Shown: one piece after another, positions 5,996-13,205 of the stretch
Layout: every line of letters starts with the position of its first letter
Numbering within the stretch: position 1 is the first letter of the stretch
Origin: Brachybacterium sp.
GTDB lineage: Bacteria > Actinomycetota > Actinomycetes > Actinomycetales > Dermabacteraceae
Reading direction: 5' to 3'
Length of the DNA: 14,550 nucleotides
NCBI GenBank assembly: GCA_027322375.1
Contig: DAHVRS010000105.1
Location: forward strand, 1-14,550
Notes under the pieces: model-generated
Database searches by the model: none
What the model saw: the letters and a program-made list of their open reading frames with translations, nothing else
Told to the model about the DNA's origin: nothing
Program-made: the position numbers and the translations under genes

Positions 5996-6064
5996 GACGG
6001 GCACCGCTCGTCACTCCACCCCGACGGGCTCTGTCCGTCTCCACTCTGACGGGCCTCGCCTGTC
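5996..6064 (+). repeat. Three tandem 17-nt hairpin units
   Basis: Three copies of a 17-nt unit lie at 5996-6012, 6023-6039 and 6048-6064. Each begins with the identical arm GACGGGC and ends with a 3' arm (GCTCGTC, GTCCGTC or GCCTGTC) that pairs over 7 bp, leaving a 3-nt loop (ACC, TCT or CTC). Each stem has exactly one G-U pair, at stem position 5, 6 and 4 respectively. Parts of the linkers are also alike (TCCAC after units 1 and 2). They lie in the 229-bp gap between the dehydrogenase and permease genes and probably act at the RNA level. Confidence 0.6.
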
Positions 6065-6066
6065 AC

Positions 6067-6174
6067 CCGGGCACCGCTGCCCGGACCTCGCGCCGCACGC
6101 CCGGGGTCCGCGCCGCGGCCCGGACCCCGGGCGTCGACGCGTCCGGGGCCATCCCGCCGGGGCGTCGATGCCCC
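6067..6174 (+). other. Cluster of three further hairpins before the second permease
   Basis: CCGGGC (6067-6072) pairs with GCCCGG (6079-6084). ACGCCCGGGGTCCG (6097-6110) pairs perfectly with CGGACCCCGGGCGT (6121-6134), a 14-bp stem with a 10-nt loop. GGGGCG (6159-6164) pairs with TGCCCC (6169-6174), just ahead of the AGGAG ribosome site at 6182. The middle stem is strong enough to be an intra-operon attenuator or RNase barrier. No T tract follows, so full termination is not certain. Confidence 0.5.
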
Positions 6175-6196
6175 TTGACCCCAGGAGTCCTCCCTC

Positions 6197-7597
6197 ATGG
6201 AAGAGCTCGTCCTCGCGGACCGGCCGGTCTGGCTGCTCCTCACGATCGCGGTCGTCGCGATCGCGGTCCTGCTGGTCCTCATCATCAAGGCGCGCCTGCA
6301 CGCCTTCTTCTCCCTGCTCATCGTCGCAGTGCTCACGGGCCTCGCCGCCGGAATCGGGGTGGCCGACGTCATCGACGTCGTCATCGCCGGTTTCAGCTCG
6401 ACAACAGGCACCGTCGCATTGCTGGTCGGCTTCGGTGCCGTACTGGGACGTCTCATCGAGATCACCGGCGGCGCGCAGGTCCTCGCCGACAAGATGCTCG
6501 ACACCTTCGGGGAGAAGCGCGCACCGCTCGCTCTCGCCGTCGCCTCGCTGTTCTACGCCTTCCCGATCTTCCTGGACGCTGGCTTCATCGTGATGCTGCC
6601 GGTCATCTACACGGTCGCGCGGCGCCTGGGCGGCTCGTTCATGCTCTACGTCCTGCCCTCGATCGCGTCGTTCATGATGATGCACGCGCTCCTGCCCCCG
6701 CATCCCGGCCCCACCGCCGCAGCGACCGTGATGGGCGCCGACGTCGGCCTCGTCATCGTCGTGGGCCTCCTCATCGGCCTGCCCACCTGGTACTTCGGTG
6801 GTTACCTCGTGGCCCGTGCGATCGCGAAGCGCTACCCGGACACCCCCGTCCCGGCCCTGCTCGGCGAACCCCGTGATGTCCCCGCCGAGGATCGCCCCGC
6901 ATTCGGCGCGATCCTGCTCGTGCTGCTCATGCCGCTGGGGCTGATCTTCTTCAACACGGCCCTGTCCACCATGGAGAAGGCCGGCTCCGTCTCCGACGAG
7001 AACTTCCTCTTCCAGCTCTCCCGCTTGATCGGTGCGACCCCGGTCGCGATGGCCCTGTCGGCGCTGGTCGCGATGGTGCTGCTGTACGTGCTGCCGCGCC
7101 GCCGCGCCGGCAAGCCCGTGGGCGGCCTGCTCGAGGAGCTCGTCGACGACGCGCTCGCGCCCGTCTGCTCGATCATCCTCATCACCGGTGCGGGTGGCGC
7201 CTTCGGCCGCGTCCTCACCGAGACCGGGATCGGCGGCGAGGTCGCCGCGGGACTGGACGCGATGGGGCTGCCGCTCATCATCGCGGCCTACCTCGTGACC
7301 ATGGCGATGCGCGTCGCGCAGGGCTCGGCGACCGTCGCCGCGACCACCGGCGCCTCGATCATGGCCCCGGCGATCCTCGCGGGGGACTACGGTTCGGTCG
7401 CGGTCGCCGCGGTCGTCATCGCGATCGGTGCCGCCTCGATCGGCTGGTCGCACGTGAACGACTCCGGCTTCTGGCTGATCGGCAAGTTCTGCGGCTTCGA
7501 CACCGTCACCACGTTCAAGACCTGGTCCCTCGTGGGCACCACGATCTCGCTGGTCGGTTTCGCGCTGTCCGCCGTCGTGTTCGTGATCGCGGCGTAG
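6197..7597 (+). CDS. GntP-family sugar-acid permease (operon 2)
   Basis: A 466-residue inner-membrane transporter of the gluconate:proton symporter family, of normal length and without the Ala/Gly-rich insert of the operon 1 paralogue. Landmarks are FLDAGF (125-130), HALLPPHPGP (163-172), ITGAGGAFG (329-337), RVAQGSATVA (372-381) and HVNDSGFW (419-426). The first membrane helix is about 12-30. It precedes a DUF1537 kinase and an LtnD-like dehydrogenase, the same partnership as in E. coli ygbN-ygbK-ygbJ, so uptake of a tetronate-like acid is the best guess. The start follows AGGAG by 10 nt. The long structured leader (5968-6196) suggests its expression is tuned separately from the gene before it. 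Confidence 0.92.
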   Translation: MEELVLADRPVWLLLTIAVVAIAVLLVLIIKARLHAFFSLLIVAVLTGLAAGIGVADVIDVVIAGFSSTTGTVALLVGFGAVLGRLIEITGGAQVLADKMLDTFGEKRAPLALAVASLFYAFPIFLDAGFIVMLPVIYTVARRLGGSFMLYVLPSIASFMMMHALLPPHPGPTAAATVMGADVGLVIVVGLLIGLPTWYFGGYLVARAIAKRYPDTPVPALLGEPRDVPAEDRPAFGAILLVLLMPLGLIFFNTALSTMEKAGSVSDENFLFQLSRLIGATPVAMALSALVAMVLLYVLPRRRAGKPVGGLLEELVDDALAPVCSIILITGAGGAFGRVLTETGIGGEVAAGLDAMGLPLIIAAYLVTMAMRVAQGSATVAATTGASIMAPAILAGDYGSVAVAAVVIAIGAASIGWSHVNDSGFWLIGKFCGFDTVTTFKTWSLVGTTISLVGFALSAVVFVIAA

Positions 7598-7618
7598 CGC
7601 TCCGGCCCCGATCTGACA

Positions 7619-7686
7619 GGGTGGGTGCCCGAGCACCCGTCGCTCCAGCACTCCTGGCCCGGCGCCCGTCGCCCCGGCACCCACCC
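7619..7686 (+). other. Mutually exclusive hairpins ahead of the kinase gene
   Basis: The arm GGGTGGGTGCC (7619-7629) pairs perfectly over 11 bp with GGCACCCACCC (7676-7686). The same arm contains GGGTGC (7623-7628), which can pair locally with GCACCC (7633-7638) around a CCGA loop. Both pairings cannot form at once. The region fills the 121-bp gap between the permease stop and the kinase GTG. A terminator or stability element for the permease is the simple reading; a two-state leader is possible. Confidence 0.45.
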
Positions 7687-7718
7687 GTCCTAGCCCGTCG
7701 TCCCTGGAAGAAGGCCCC

Positions 7719-9080
7719 GTGTCCGCACCCGCCACCACCGCCCGTCGCCTGCTCGTCCTGGACGACGACCCCACCGGTTCGCAGTGCGTGGCCGGACTCG
7801 ACGTCTCCTTCACGACTGACCCCGCCGTGCCCGCGCAGGTGCTCGCCGACCCCGGCAGCGCCTGCTTCGTGCTCACCAACACGCGGGCGCTCGAGGAGGC
7901 CGACGCGATCGCGCGGAACCGGGAGCTGCTCGCCGGGGTGCTCGCCGCGGGGATCCCGGCGCGCGGCCTTCACGTCGTCTCCCGCTCCGACTCGACCCTG
8001 CGCGGTCACGTCCTCGCCGAGCCGCACGCGATCGCGGACGAGCTCGCCGCCCACGGCGTCGAGGTGGACGCCTTCGTGTTCTGCCCCGCGATGATCGAGG
8101 CGGGCCGCTTCACCGAGGGCGACGTGCACCATGCCCGTGTGGGCGGCGAGGTGCGCGAGGTCGCGGACACCGACTTCGCCCGTGACGCCACCTTCGGCTA
8201 CACCAGCTCCGACCTGCGCGACTTCCTCGCCGAGCGCTCCGGCGGGACGCTCCAGGCGACCGACGTCCTCTCCCTGTCCCTCGAGGACATCCGCACCGGC
8301 GGCGTTCCGCGCGTCACCGAGATCCTCGCGGGTGCACGCGAGCGGACCTGGGTGGTCGTCAACGCCACCGAGTACTCCGACATGGAGGTCGTCGCCGAGG
8401 CGATGGCCGCGCTCGAGGCCGAGGGCCGCACCTTCGTCACCCGCTGCGCCCCCTCCTTCGTGCGCCCGCTCGCCGGGCAGTCCGGGGCGAGGGTCGTGGA
8501 CCCCGCCTCGCTCGAGATCCCCGCGGACCGGCTCGGCCACGGCCTCGTCGTCGTCGGCTCCCATGTGGGGCTGACCACCCAGCAGCTGCGCGTGGTCCAG
8601 AGCCGCGGCACCCTCGTCGAGGTCGAGATCCACGTCCCCACCGTGCTGGGGGAGGGGCGCGCCGCCCACCTCTCCGAGGTCGCCGAGAAGATCCGCACCA
8701 CCCTCCAGACCTCCGACTGCGTCGTCTACACCAGCCGTGACCTGGTGCGCACCGACGACCCCGCCGAGTCCCTCGCCATCGCCCGCAGCGTCTCCGACGC
8801 CGTCGTCGAGGTGGTCCAGCAGGCGCGTGGCGTGAAGCCCGCCTGGGTGGTCGCCAAGGGTGGGATCACCTCCCACGAGGTCGCCGAGAACGGGCTCGGG
8901 ATCCGCCGCGCCCGCGTCGAGGCCCAGTTCTGGCCCGGCCAGGTCTCGCTCTTCTCCGCCCAGGAAGCACCCGATGAGGTGCTCGGCATGCCCTACGTCG
9001 TCTTCCCCGGCAACGTGGGCGGCGAGGAGGCGCTCGCCGACGTGGTGGACACCCTCGCCGCGGCCGTCGCCGCCCGCTGA
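7719..9080 (+). CDS. Four-carbon acid sugar kinase family protein (DUF1537)
   Basis: A 453-residue cytoplasmic kinase with both conserved halves of the DUF1537 family. The N-terminal sugar-acid-binding domain has DDDPTG (15-20), TNTRAL (53-58) and SRSDSTLRGH (88-97). The C-terminal nucleotide-binding domain has VVVGSHVGLTTQQ (277-289), KGGITS (380-385) and FPGNVG (429-434). Known members (OtnK, DtnK, YgbK) phosphorylate 3-oxotetronate or threonate at the 4-hydroxyl, and OiaK acts on 3-oxo-isoapionate. The gene sits between a GntP permease and an LtnD-like dehydrogenase, as expected for OtnK, but no class II aldolase-like decarboxylase (OtnC) is adjacent, so the substrate is left open. The start is GTG 7719, 5 nt or so after GAAGAAGG. 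Confidence 0.9.
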   Translation: MSAPATTARRLLVLDDDPTGSQCVAGLDVSFTTDPAVPAQVLADPGSACFVLTNTRALEEADAIARNRELLAGVLAAGIPARGLHVVSRSDSTLRGHVLAEPHAIADELAAHGVEVDAFVFCPAMIEAGRFTEGDVHHARVGGEVREVADTDFARDATFGYTSSDLRDFLAERSGGTLQATDVLSLSLEDIRTGGVPRVTEILAGARERTWVVVNATEYSDMEVVAEAMAALEAEGRTFVTRCAPSFVRPLAGQSGARVVDPASLEIPADRLGHGLVVVGSHVGLTTQQLRVVQSRGTLVEVEIHVPTVLGEGRAAHLSEVAEKIRTTLQTSDCVVYTSRDLVRTDDPAESLAIARSVSDAVVEVVQQARGVKPAWVVAKGGITSHEVAENGLGIRRARVEAQFWPGQVSLFSAQEAPDEVLGMPYVVFPGNVGGEEALADVVDTLAAAVAAR

Positions 9081-9134
9081 CCTGCACATCCCACACCTGC
9101 CCACCGCGCTCGTCCGGACCTCAGGAGGATCCTC

Positions 9135-10052
9135 ATGACCATCACCCCCACCGTCGCGTGGATCGGACTGGGCGCGATCGGTGCCCCCATGGCCCGCGCC
9201 CTCGCCGGAGCGGGCCTGCCCGTCACCGCCTTCGACCTCTTCCCCGCTGCGCGCGAGGCGATCGCCGACGTCGCGACCACCACCGCCACCGCCCGTGAAG
9301 CGGCGCGCGGCGCGGACGTCGTCGCCGTCATGGTCGCGACCCCCGCCCAGCTCGACGCGGTCCTCTTCGGCGAGGAGGACGGGATCGACGCCGAGCTCAG
9401 CGCGGACACGCTCCTGCTGATCATGTCCACCGTCGGCCCCGCCGCCGTGGACGCCGCCGTGGAGCGCCTCGCCGGCACCACCACGCGGATCGTGGATGCG
9501 CCCGTCTCCGGCGGCGCCACCCGCGCGGCCGACGGCGACCTGCTCGTCATGGTCGGCGGGGCGGAGGCCGATGTCGCCGATGTGCGCCCGGTCCTCGATG
9601 CTCTCGCCTCGAACGCCCCCGTCGTCGGCCCGAATCCGGGCGATGGCCAGCGGTTCAAGATCGTGAACCAGCTGCTGTGCGGCGTGCACATCGCCGCGGC
9701 CGGGGAGGCCCTGGCGCTCGCTGACTCGATGGGCCTGGATCTGAAGCAGGTCCACGAGGTCCTGGGCACCGGCGCGGCCGCCTCCTTCATGTTCGAGGAC
9801 CGCGGCCGGCGCATGGTCGACAGCGCCTACGACGACGTCCGCTCCGCGCTGACCATCTTCGTCAAGGACATGGGCCTGGTCGCCGAGACCGCCGCCCAGG
9901 TCGACCAGGAGGTGCCGCTGGCGACCTCCGCACAGGCCCTCTACCGCCGCGGCAGTGAGGCCGGCTGGGACCGCCGCGACGACTCGATCGTCTACCGCGT
10001 GCTCCGCCCTGAAAGCGACAGCCCCGAGACTGGCGGGCCCGCGACCGACTGA
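9135..10052 (+). CDS. LtnD/3-hydroxyisobutyrate dehydrogenase-like beta-hydroxyacid dehydrogenase
   Basis: A 305-residue NAD(P)-dependent dehydrogenase. It has the Rossmann motif GLGAIG (11-16), the substrate-binding signature DAPVSGG (121-127), and the catalytic lysine Lys175 in FKIVNQLL. A second conserved lysine is Lys244 in IFVKDMG. The NQLL-GVHIAA stretch after the catalytic lysine is like LtnD/YgbJ, the L-threonate 2-dehydrogenase that works with OtnK. The gene lies 54 bp after the kinase and follows AGGAGG, which is part of the palindrome GAGGATCCTC. It probably oxidises the imported acid to a 2-oxo or 3-oxo acid upstream of the kinase step. Tartronate semialdehyde reductase or 3-hydroxyisobutyrate dehydrogenase activity is the alternative. 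Confidence 0.88.
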   Translation: MTITPTVAWIGLGAIGAPMARALAGAGLPVTAFDLFPAAREAIADVATTTATAREAARGADVVAVMVATPAQLDAVLFGEEDGIDAELSADTLLLIMSTVGPAAVDAAVERLAGTTTRIVDAPVSGGATRAADGDLLVMVGGAEADVADVRPVLDALASNAPVVGPNPGDGQRFKIVNQLLCGVHIAAAGEALALADSMGLDLKQVHEVLGTGAAASFMFEDRGRRMVDSAYDDVRSALTIFVKDMGLVAETAAQVDQEVPLATSAQALYRRGSEAGWDRRDDSIVYRVLRPESDSPETGGPATD

Positions 10053-10060
10053 CCAGGCAC

Positions 10061-10078
10061 CGGCCGCCCCGTCGGCCG
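10061..10078 (+). other. Small intercistronic hairpin
   Basis: CGGCCG (10061-10066) pairs with CGGCCG (10073-10078) around a 6-nt loop, 9 nt after the LtnD-like gene stops and well before the next ribosome site. Too weak to be called a terminator; perhaps it protects the upstream mRNA. Confidence 0.3.
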
Positions 10079-10115
10079 CGCCCGCACGACCACCGATCTC
10101 GAAGGAGAGACAGAC

Positions 10116-11396
10116 ATGGCAGAGAACCCCCTCAGCGGAGCCGTCGAGTTCGCGAAGATGCTCGCGGCCGGCGGGCTGCGACTGGACCCGGTGGCCTCGG
10201 CCCCCTCGATCGAGGACCTGCGACGCCTGGCGAAGAAGCGCCTGCCCACCATGGCGTTCGACATCGTCGACGGTGCCTCCAACCATGAGATCACCCGCGA
10301 CGCCAACGAGACCGACCTGCGCGAGGTCCGCTTCCGGCCGCGCTGGCTCACCGACATCTCCCACATCGACACCGCCACCAGCGTGGACGGCATGGATCTG
10401 CAGCGCCCGTGGGTGCTGGGACCGCTGGGCCTGCAGCGCATGATCGGCGGCGAGGGCGAGCTCGGCGCGGTGCGCGCCGCGGGCCGCGCGAACATCCCCT
10501 TCACCATCTCCACCGCCTCGAACTGGACGATGGAGGAGCTCGCCGAGCAGGCCACCGGCCCGCTCTGGTACCAGCTGTACATGTACAAGTCCGACGCGAT
10601 CGTCGAGAACCTCATCTCCCGCGCCGAGGAGATCGGTGCCGAGGCGCTCGTGGTCACCGTGGACGTGCCCCTGAACGGCAAGCGCTACCGCGACCACCGC
10701 AACGGCATGTCCATCCCCCCGAAGATCACGCCGCAGAACGCGATCCAGGCAATCCGGCACCTGGACTGGACCCGCTCGATCATGCGCCCGCCCGCGATCG
10801 GGTTCCGCAACCTCAAGGACCAAGTCCAGGGCGACAACGCCGTCTCCCACCAGGAGTTCGTCGCGAAGTACCTCGCGAATCTCACCCTGACCTGGGAGAG
10901 CATCGAGGACGTGCGCCGCCGCTGGAACGGCCCGCTCTACATCAAGGGGATCCTCACGCCCGAGGACGCGCGCCGCGCCCGCACCGTCGGCGCCGACGGC
11001 ATCTACGTCTCCAACCACGGTGGCCGCCAGCTCGACTCCTCGCCCAGCACCATCCGCGCCCTGCCCCTCATCGTCGACGAGGTGGGCGGGGAGATGACCG
11101 TCGTGTTCGACTCCGGGGTGCGCACCGGCGATGACATCGCCAAGGCCCTCGCCGTGGGCGCGGACCTCGTCTCCGTGGGCCGCGCCTGGGGCTACGGCAA
11201 CGCCGCCGCTGGCGAGAATGGCGTGCTGCGCGCGATCGAGATCCTCGACGAGGAGCTCGAGCTCGCCATGGGCCAGCTGGGCGCGACCAGCATCGACGCG
11301 CTGGACCGCAGTTTCGTCGAATACCCCGAGGCCTGGCACGGCGCGGGCATGCACCGCGAACCCGAGCCCGCCCCCGCCACTGAGGAGACCCGCTGA
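10116..11396 (+). CDS. FMN-dependent alpha-hydroxyacid oxidase/dehydrogenase
   Basis: A 426-residue TIM-barrel flavoenzyme of the glycolate oxidase/LldD family that oxidises (S)-2-hydroxyacids to 2-oxoacids. Aligned by eye to spinach glycolate oxidase, the FMN and catalytic residues are present: Tyr155 (QLYMY), Asp183 (TVDVP), Arg190, Lys277 (YIKGI), His301 (SNHGGRQLD) and Arg304, with DSGVR (332-336) for the phosphate. Oddly, the carboxylate-binding Tyr24 of glycolate oxidase falls on Ile50 here (FDIVDG), and Trp108 on an Ala. It has extra residues at the N-terminus (about 25) and an acidic tail. GAAGGAGA lies 8-9 nt before the ATG. Its stop overlaps the next start (TGATG). The natural substrate is unknown; lactate, mandelate or a sugar acid are options. 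Confidence 0.9.
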   Translation: MAENPLSGAVEFAKMLAAGGLRLDPVASAPSIEDLRRLAKKRLPTMAFDIVDGASNHEITRDANETDLREVRFRPRWLTDISHIDTATSVDGMDLQRPWVLGPLGLQRMIGGEGELGAVRAAGRANIPFTISTASNWTMEELAEQATGPLWYQLYMYKSDAIVENLISRAEEIGAEALVVTVDVPLNGKRYRDHRNGMSIPPKITPQNAIQAIRHLDWTRSIMRPPAIGFRNLKDQVQGDNAVSHQEFVAKYLANLTLTWESIEDVRRRWNGPLYIKGILTPEDARRARTVGADGIYVSNHGGRQLDSSPSTIRALPLIVDEVGGEMTVVFDSGVRTGDDIAKALAVGADLVSVGRAWGYGNAAAGENGVLRAIEILDEELELAMGQLGATSIDALDRSFVEYPEAWHGAGMHREPEPAPATEETR

Positions 11397-12397
11397 TGAG
11401 CACCCCCTGGAAGCTCGCCGTCACCGCCGACTACGCCGAGGCGGACGGCTCCACCATCTACGGCGACATCGGTCTGGACGGTCTCGCCGCCGACGGCATC
11501 GAGTGGTCCCTGATCGAGACCCCGATCCAGCCCGGCGCGCTCGAGGGCTTCGACGCAGTGTTCCTGCTCAGCGGCACCCCGCTCGGCGAGGAACAGCTCC
11601 AGGGCGTCACCACCCTCAAGCACGTGGCCCGCTTCGGCGCCGGCTTCGACGCGGTGGACCTCGAGGCCTGCGACACCCGCGGCATCACCGTCACCAACGC
11701 CCCCACCGGGCTGCGCGTCCCCATGGCGCACACCGCCCTGACCTTCCTCTTCGCCCTCGCCCACTCCCTGCTGCCCAAGGACCGCCTGGTCCGAGAGGCG
11801 GCCTGGGACCGCAAGGCCGAGCACCGCGGCCCCGGCCTCGGCAGCGCGACCATCGGGATGGTGGGCCTCGGCGGGATCGGGCAGGAGACCGTGCGCCAGA
11901 TGCGCGCCCTCGACCTCGACGTCATTGCCTGGAACCGCTCCCCGCGCCCCGAGTTCTGCGCCGAGGTCGGGATCGAGCAGCTCGAGCTCGACGAGGTCAT
12001 CGCCCGCAGCGACTACCTGATCCTCACCGTCGCCGCGAACTCCGGCACCCGCCACCTCATCGGGGAGCGCGAGCTCGCGCTCATGAAGGACTCCGCCTTC
12101 CTCATCAACATCGCCCGTGGCGCCGTGGTCGACGAGAAGGCACTGATCACCGCGCTGCAGGAGGGCACCATCGCCGGAGCCGGGCTCGACGTCTTCGAGG
12201 TCGAGCCGCTGCCCGCCGACAGCCCCCTCATCGGCCTCGACAATGTGGTGCTCTCCCCGCACGCCCTGTGCTGGACCGCCGACTTCGCCGCCGCGACCGG
12301 CGCGGAGGCGCTCTCCGAGGTGCGCGCCGTCGCCACCGGGAACAGCCCGAAGAACATCGTCAACAACCCTCGTGGTGGGGCGGAGGAGACACGATGA
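11396..12397 (+). CDS. D-isomer-specific 2-hydroxyacid dehydrogenase
   Basis: A 333-residue NAD(P)-dependent enzyme that interconverts D-2-hydroxyacids and 2-oxoacids. The Rossmann motif is GLGGIG (157-162). The catalytic triad of the family is visible as Arg241 (NIARGAVVDE), Glu270 (EVEP) and His289 (SPHALCW). The ARFGAGFDAVD stretch (78-88) is the usual substrate-domain signature. The start codon shares one base with the stop of the FMN oxidase gene (TGATG), and its own stop overlaps the next gene by 4 bp, so the three are translationally coupled. Paired with an S-specific oxidase, it could invert C2 stereochemistry through the shared 2-oxoacid. It could equally be a glyoxylate/hydroxypyruvate-type reductase. 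Confidence 0.92.
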   Translation: MSTPWKLAVTADYAEADGSTIYGDIGLDGLAADGIEWSLIETPIQPGALEGFDAVFLLSGTPLGEEQLQGVTTLKHVARFGAGFDAVDLEACDTRGITVTNAPTGLRVPMAHTALTFLFALAHSLLPKDRLVREAAWDRKAEHRGPGLGSATIGMVGLGGIGQETVRQMRALDLDVIAWNRSPRPEFCAEVGIEQLELDEVIARSDYLILTVAANSGTRHLIGERELALMKDSAFLINIARGAVVDEKALITALQEGTIAGAGLDVFEVEPLPADSPLIGLDNVVLSPHALCWTADFAAATGAEALSEVRAVATGNSPKNIVNNPRGGAEETR

Positions 12398-13188
12398 GCG
12401 AGCGCTCCGCGGCCGACGAGGCCCGCATCTCCGATCTCACCTGCGTCATCACCGGTGCTGCCTCCGCCCGCGGCATCGGCCGCGGGGGCGCACTCACCCT
12501 GGCCCGGCGCGGCCGGCCCCTCGCCCTGCTCGACCTCGACGCGGCCGGGCTCGCCACCGCCGCGGAGGAGGCCCGCACCGCGGGCGCCCCGCACGTGGTC
12601 ACCGCGCAGGTCGACATCGCCGACGAGGCCTCGGTCGACGCTGCGCTCACCGCTGTGGAGCAGGACGCTGACGCTCCTGCCGTCGGCGCGCTGGTCAGCT
12701 GCGCCGGCATCGCGAACCCCACCCCGTTCCTGGAGATGACCAGCGCCGACTTCGAGCGCACCCTGCGCATCAACACGCTGGGCACCTTCCACCTGGCCCG
12801 CCGGGTCCTGCCCGGCATGCTCGAGCAGAGCCTGGGCCGGATCGTCGCGATCGGCTCGACCGCTGCGCAGGATGGCGGCGGCAACTACTCCACCAGCGCC
12901 TACGCCGCCTCGAAGGCCGGAGTCGAGGGGCTGCTGCGGGGCCTGGCGAAGGAGACCGCCGGCACCGGCGTCACCACCGCCGTGATCGCCCCGGCGAACA
13001 TCAACACCGACATCATGGGCGGCCCCCTCGAAGGGGAACGGCGCGCACAGTTCGTGGCCCGCACCCCGGTAGGCCGGCTCGGCACCACCGAGGAGCTCGG
13101 CGAGCTCGTCGCCTATCTCGTGGGCCCGCACGGTGGGTTCACCACCGGCGCGACGTACAACCTCAACGGCGGCCTGCGGGTCGGCTGA
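12394..13188 (+). CDS. Short-chain dehydrogenase/reductase (end of operon 2)
   Basis: A 264-residue classical SDR. It has TGAASARGIG (20-29) for the cofactor, Asp47 after strand two suggesting NAD, SCAG (102-105) in place of the usual NNAG, Asn127, and catalytic Ser155, Tyr170 and Lys174 (SAYAASKAG). The C-terminus ends TGATYNLNGG. The start overlaps the previous stop by 4 bp (ATGA) and follows GGAGGAG. It shares the blocks DGGG and TDIMGG with the operon 1 SDR, so the two are probably paralogues acting on related substrates. Its role is likely oxidation or reduction of a sugar-acid hydroxyl. The exact reaction cannot be read from the sequence. Confidence 0.92.
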   Translation: MSERSAADEARISDLTCVITGAASARGIGRGGALTLARRGRPLALLDLDAAGLATAAEEARTAGAPHVVTAQVDIADEASVDAALTAVEQDADAPAVGALVSCAGIANPTPFLEMTSADFERTLRINTLGTFHLARRVLPGMLEQSLGRIVAIGSTAAQDGGGNYSTSAYAASKAGVEGLLRGLAKETAGTGVTTAVIAPANINTDIMGGPLEGERRAQFVARTPVGRLGTTEELGELVAYLVGPHGGFTTGATYNLNGGLRVG

Positions 13189-13199
13189 GCTGGGCCGAC
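13180..13199. terminator. Hairpin between convergent genes
   Basis: GTCGGC (13180-13185) pairs with GCCGAC (13194-13199) around an 8-nt loop that contains the SDR stop codon. Only 17 bp separate this SDR from the end of the opposing regulator gene, so it may serve as a bidirectional terminator, though a 6-bp stem without a T tract is modest. Confidence 0.35.
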
Positions 13200-13205
13200 G
13201 GGCTC

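Noticed and set aside
5996..6064. The three 17-nt repeats considered as a CRISPR array.
   Set aside because: Repeats are too short and degenerate, spacers are only 8-10 nt, and there are no cas genes.
7515..11354. A very long open leftward frame of over 1200 codons opposite the permease end, kinase, LtnD-like and FMN oxidase genes.
   Set aside because: Its product is dominated by Asp, Gly, Val, His and Arg without any recognisable domain, as expected for the antisense frame of GC-rich coding DNA; the rightward genes have clear motifs.
11131..12393. Upstream in-frame extension of the last SDR for some 420 codons.
   Set aside because: The extension lies across the D-2-hydroxyacid dehydrogenase gene in another frame and is Arg/Pro-rich; the SDR has its own ATG with a GGAGGAG site and a 4-bp overlap with the previous stop.
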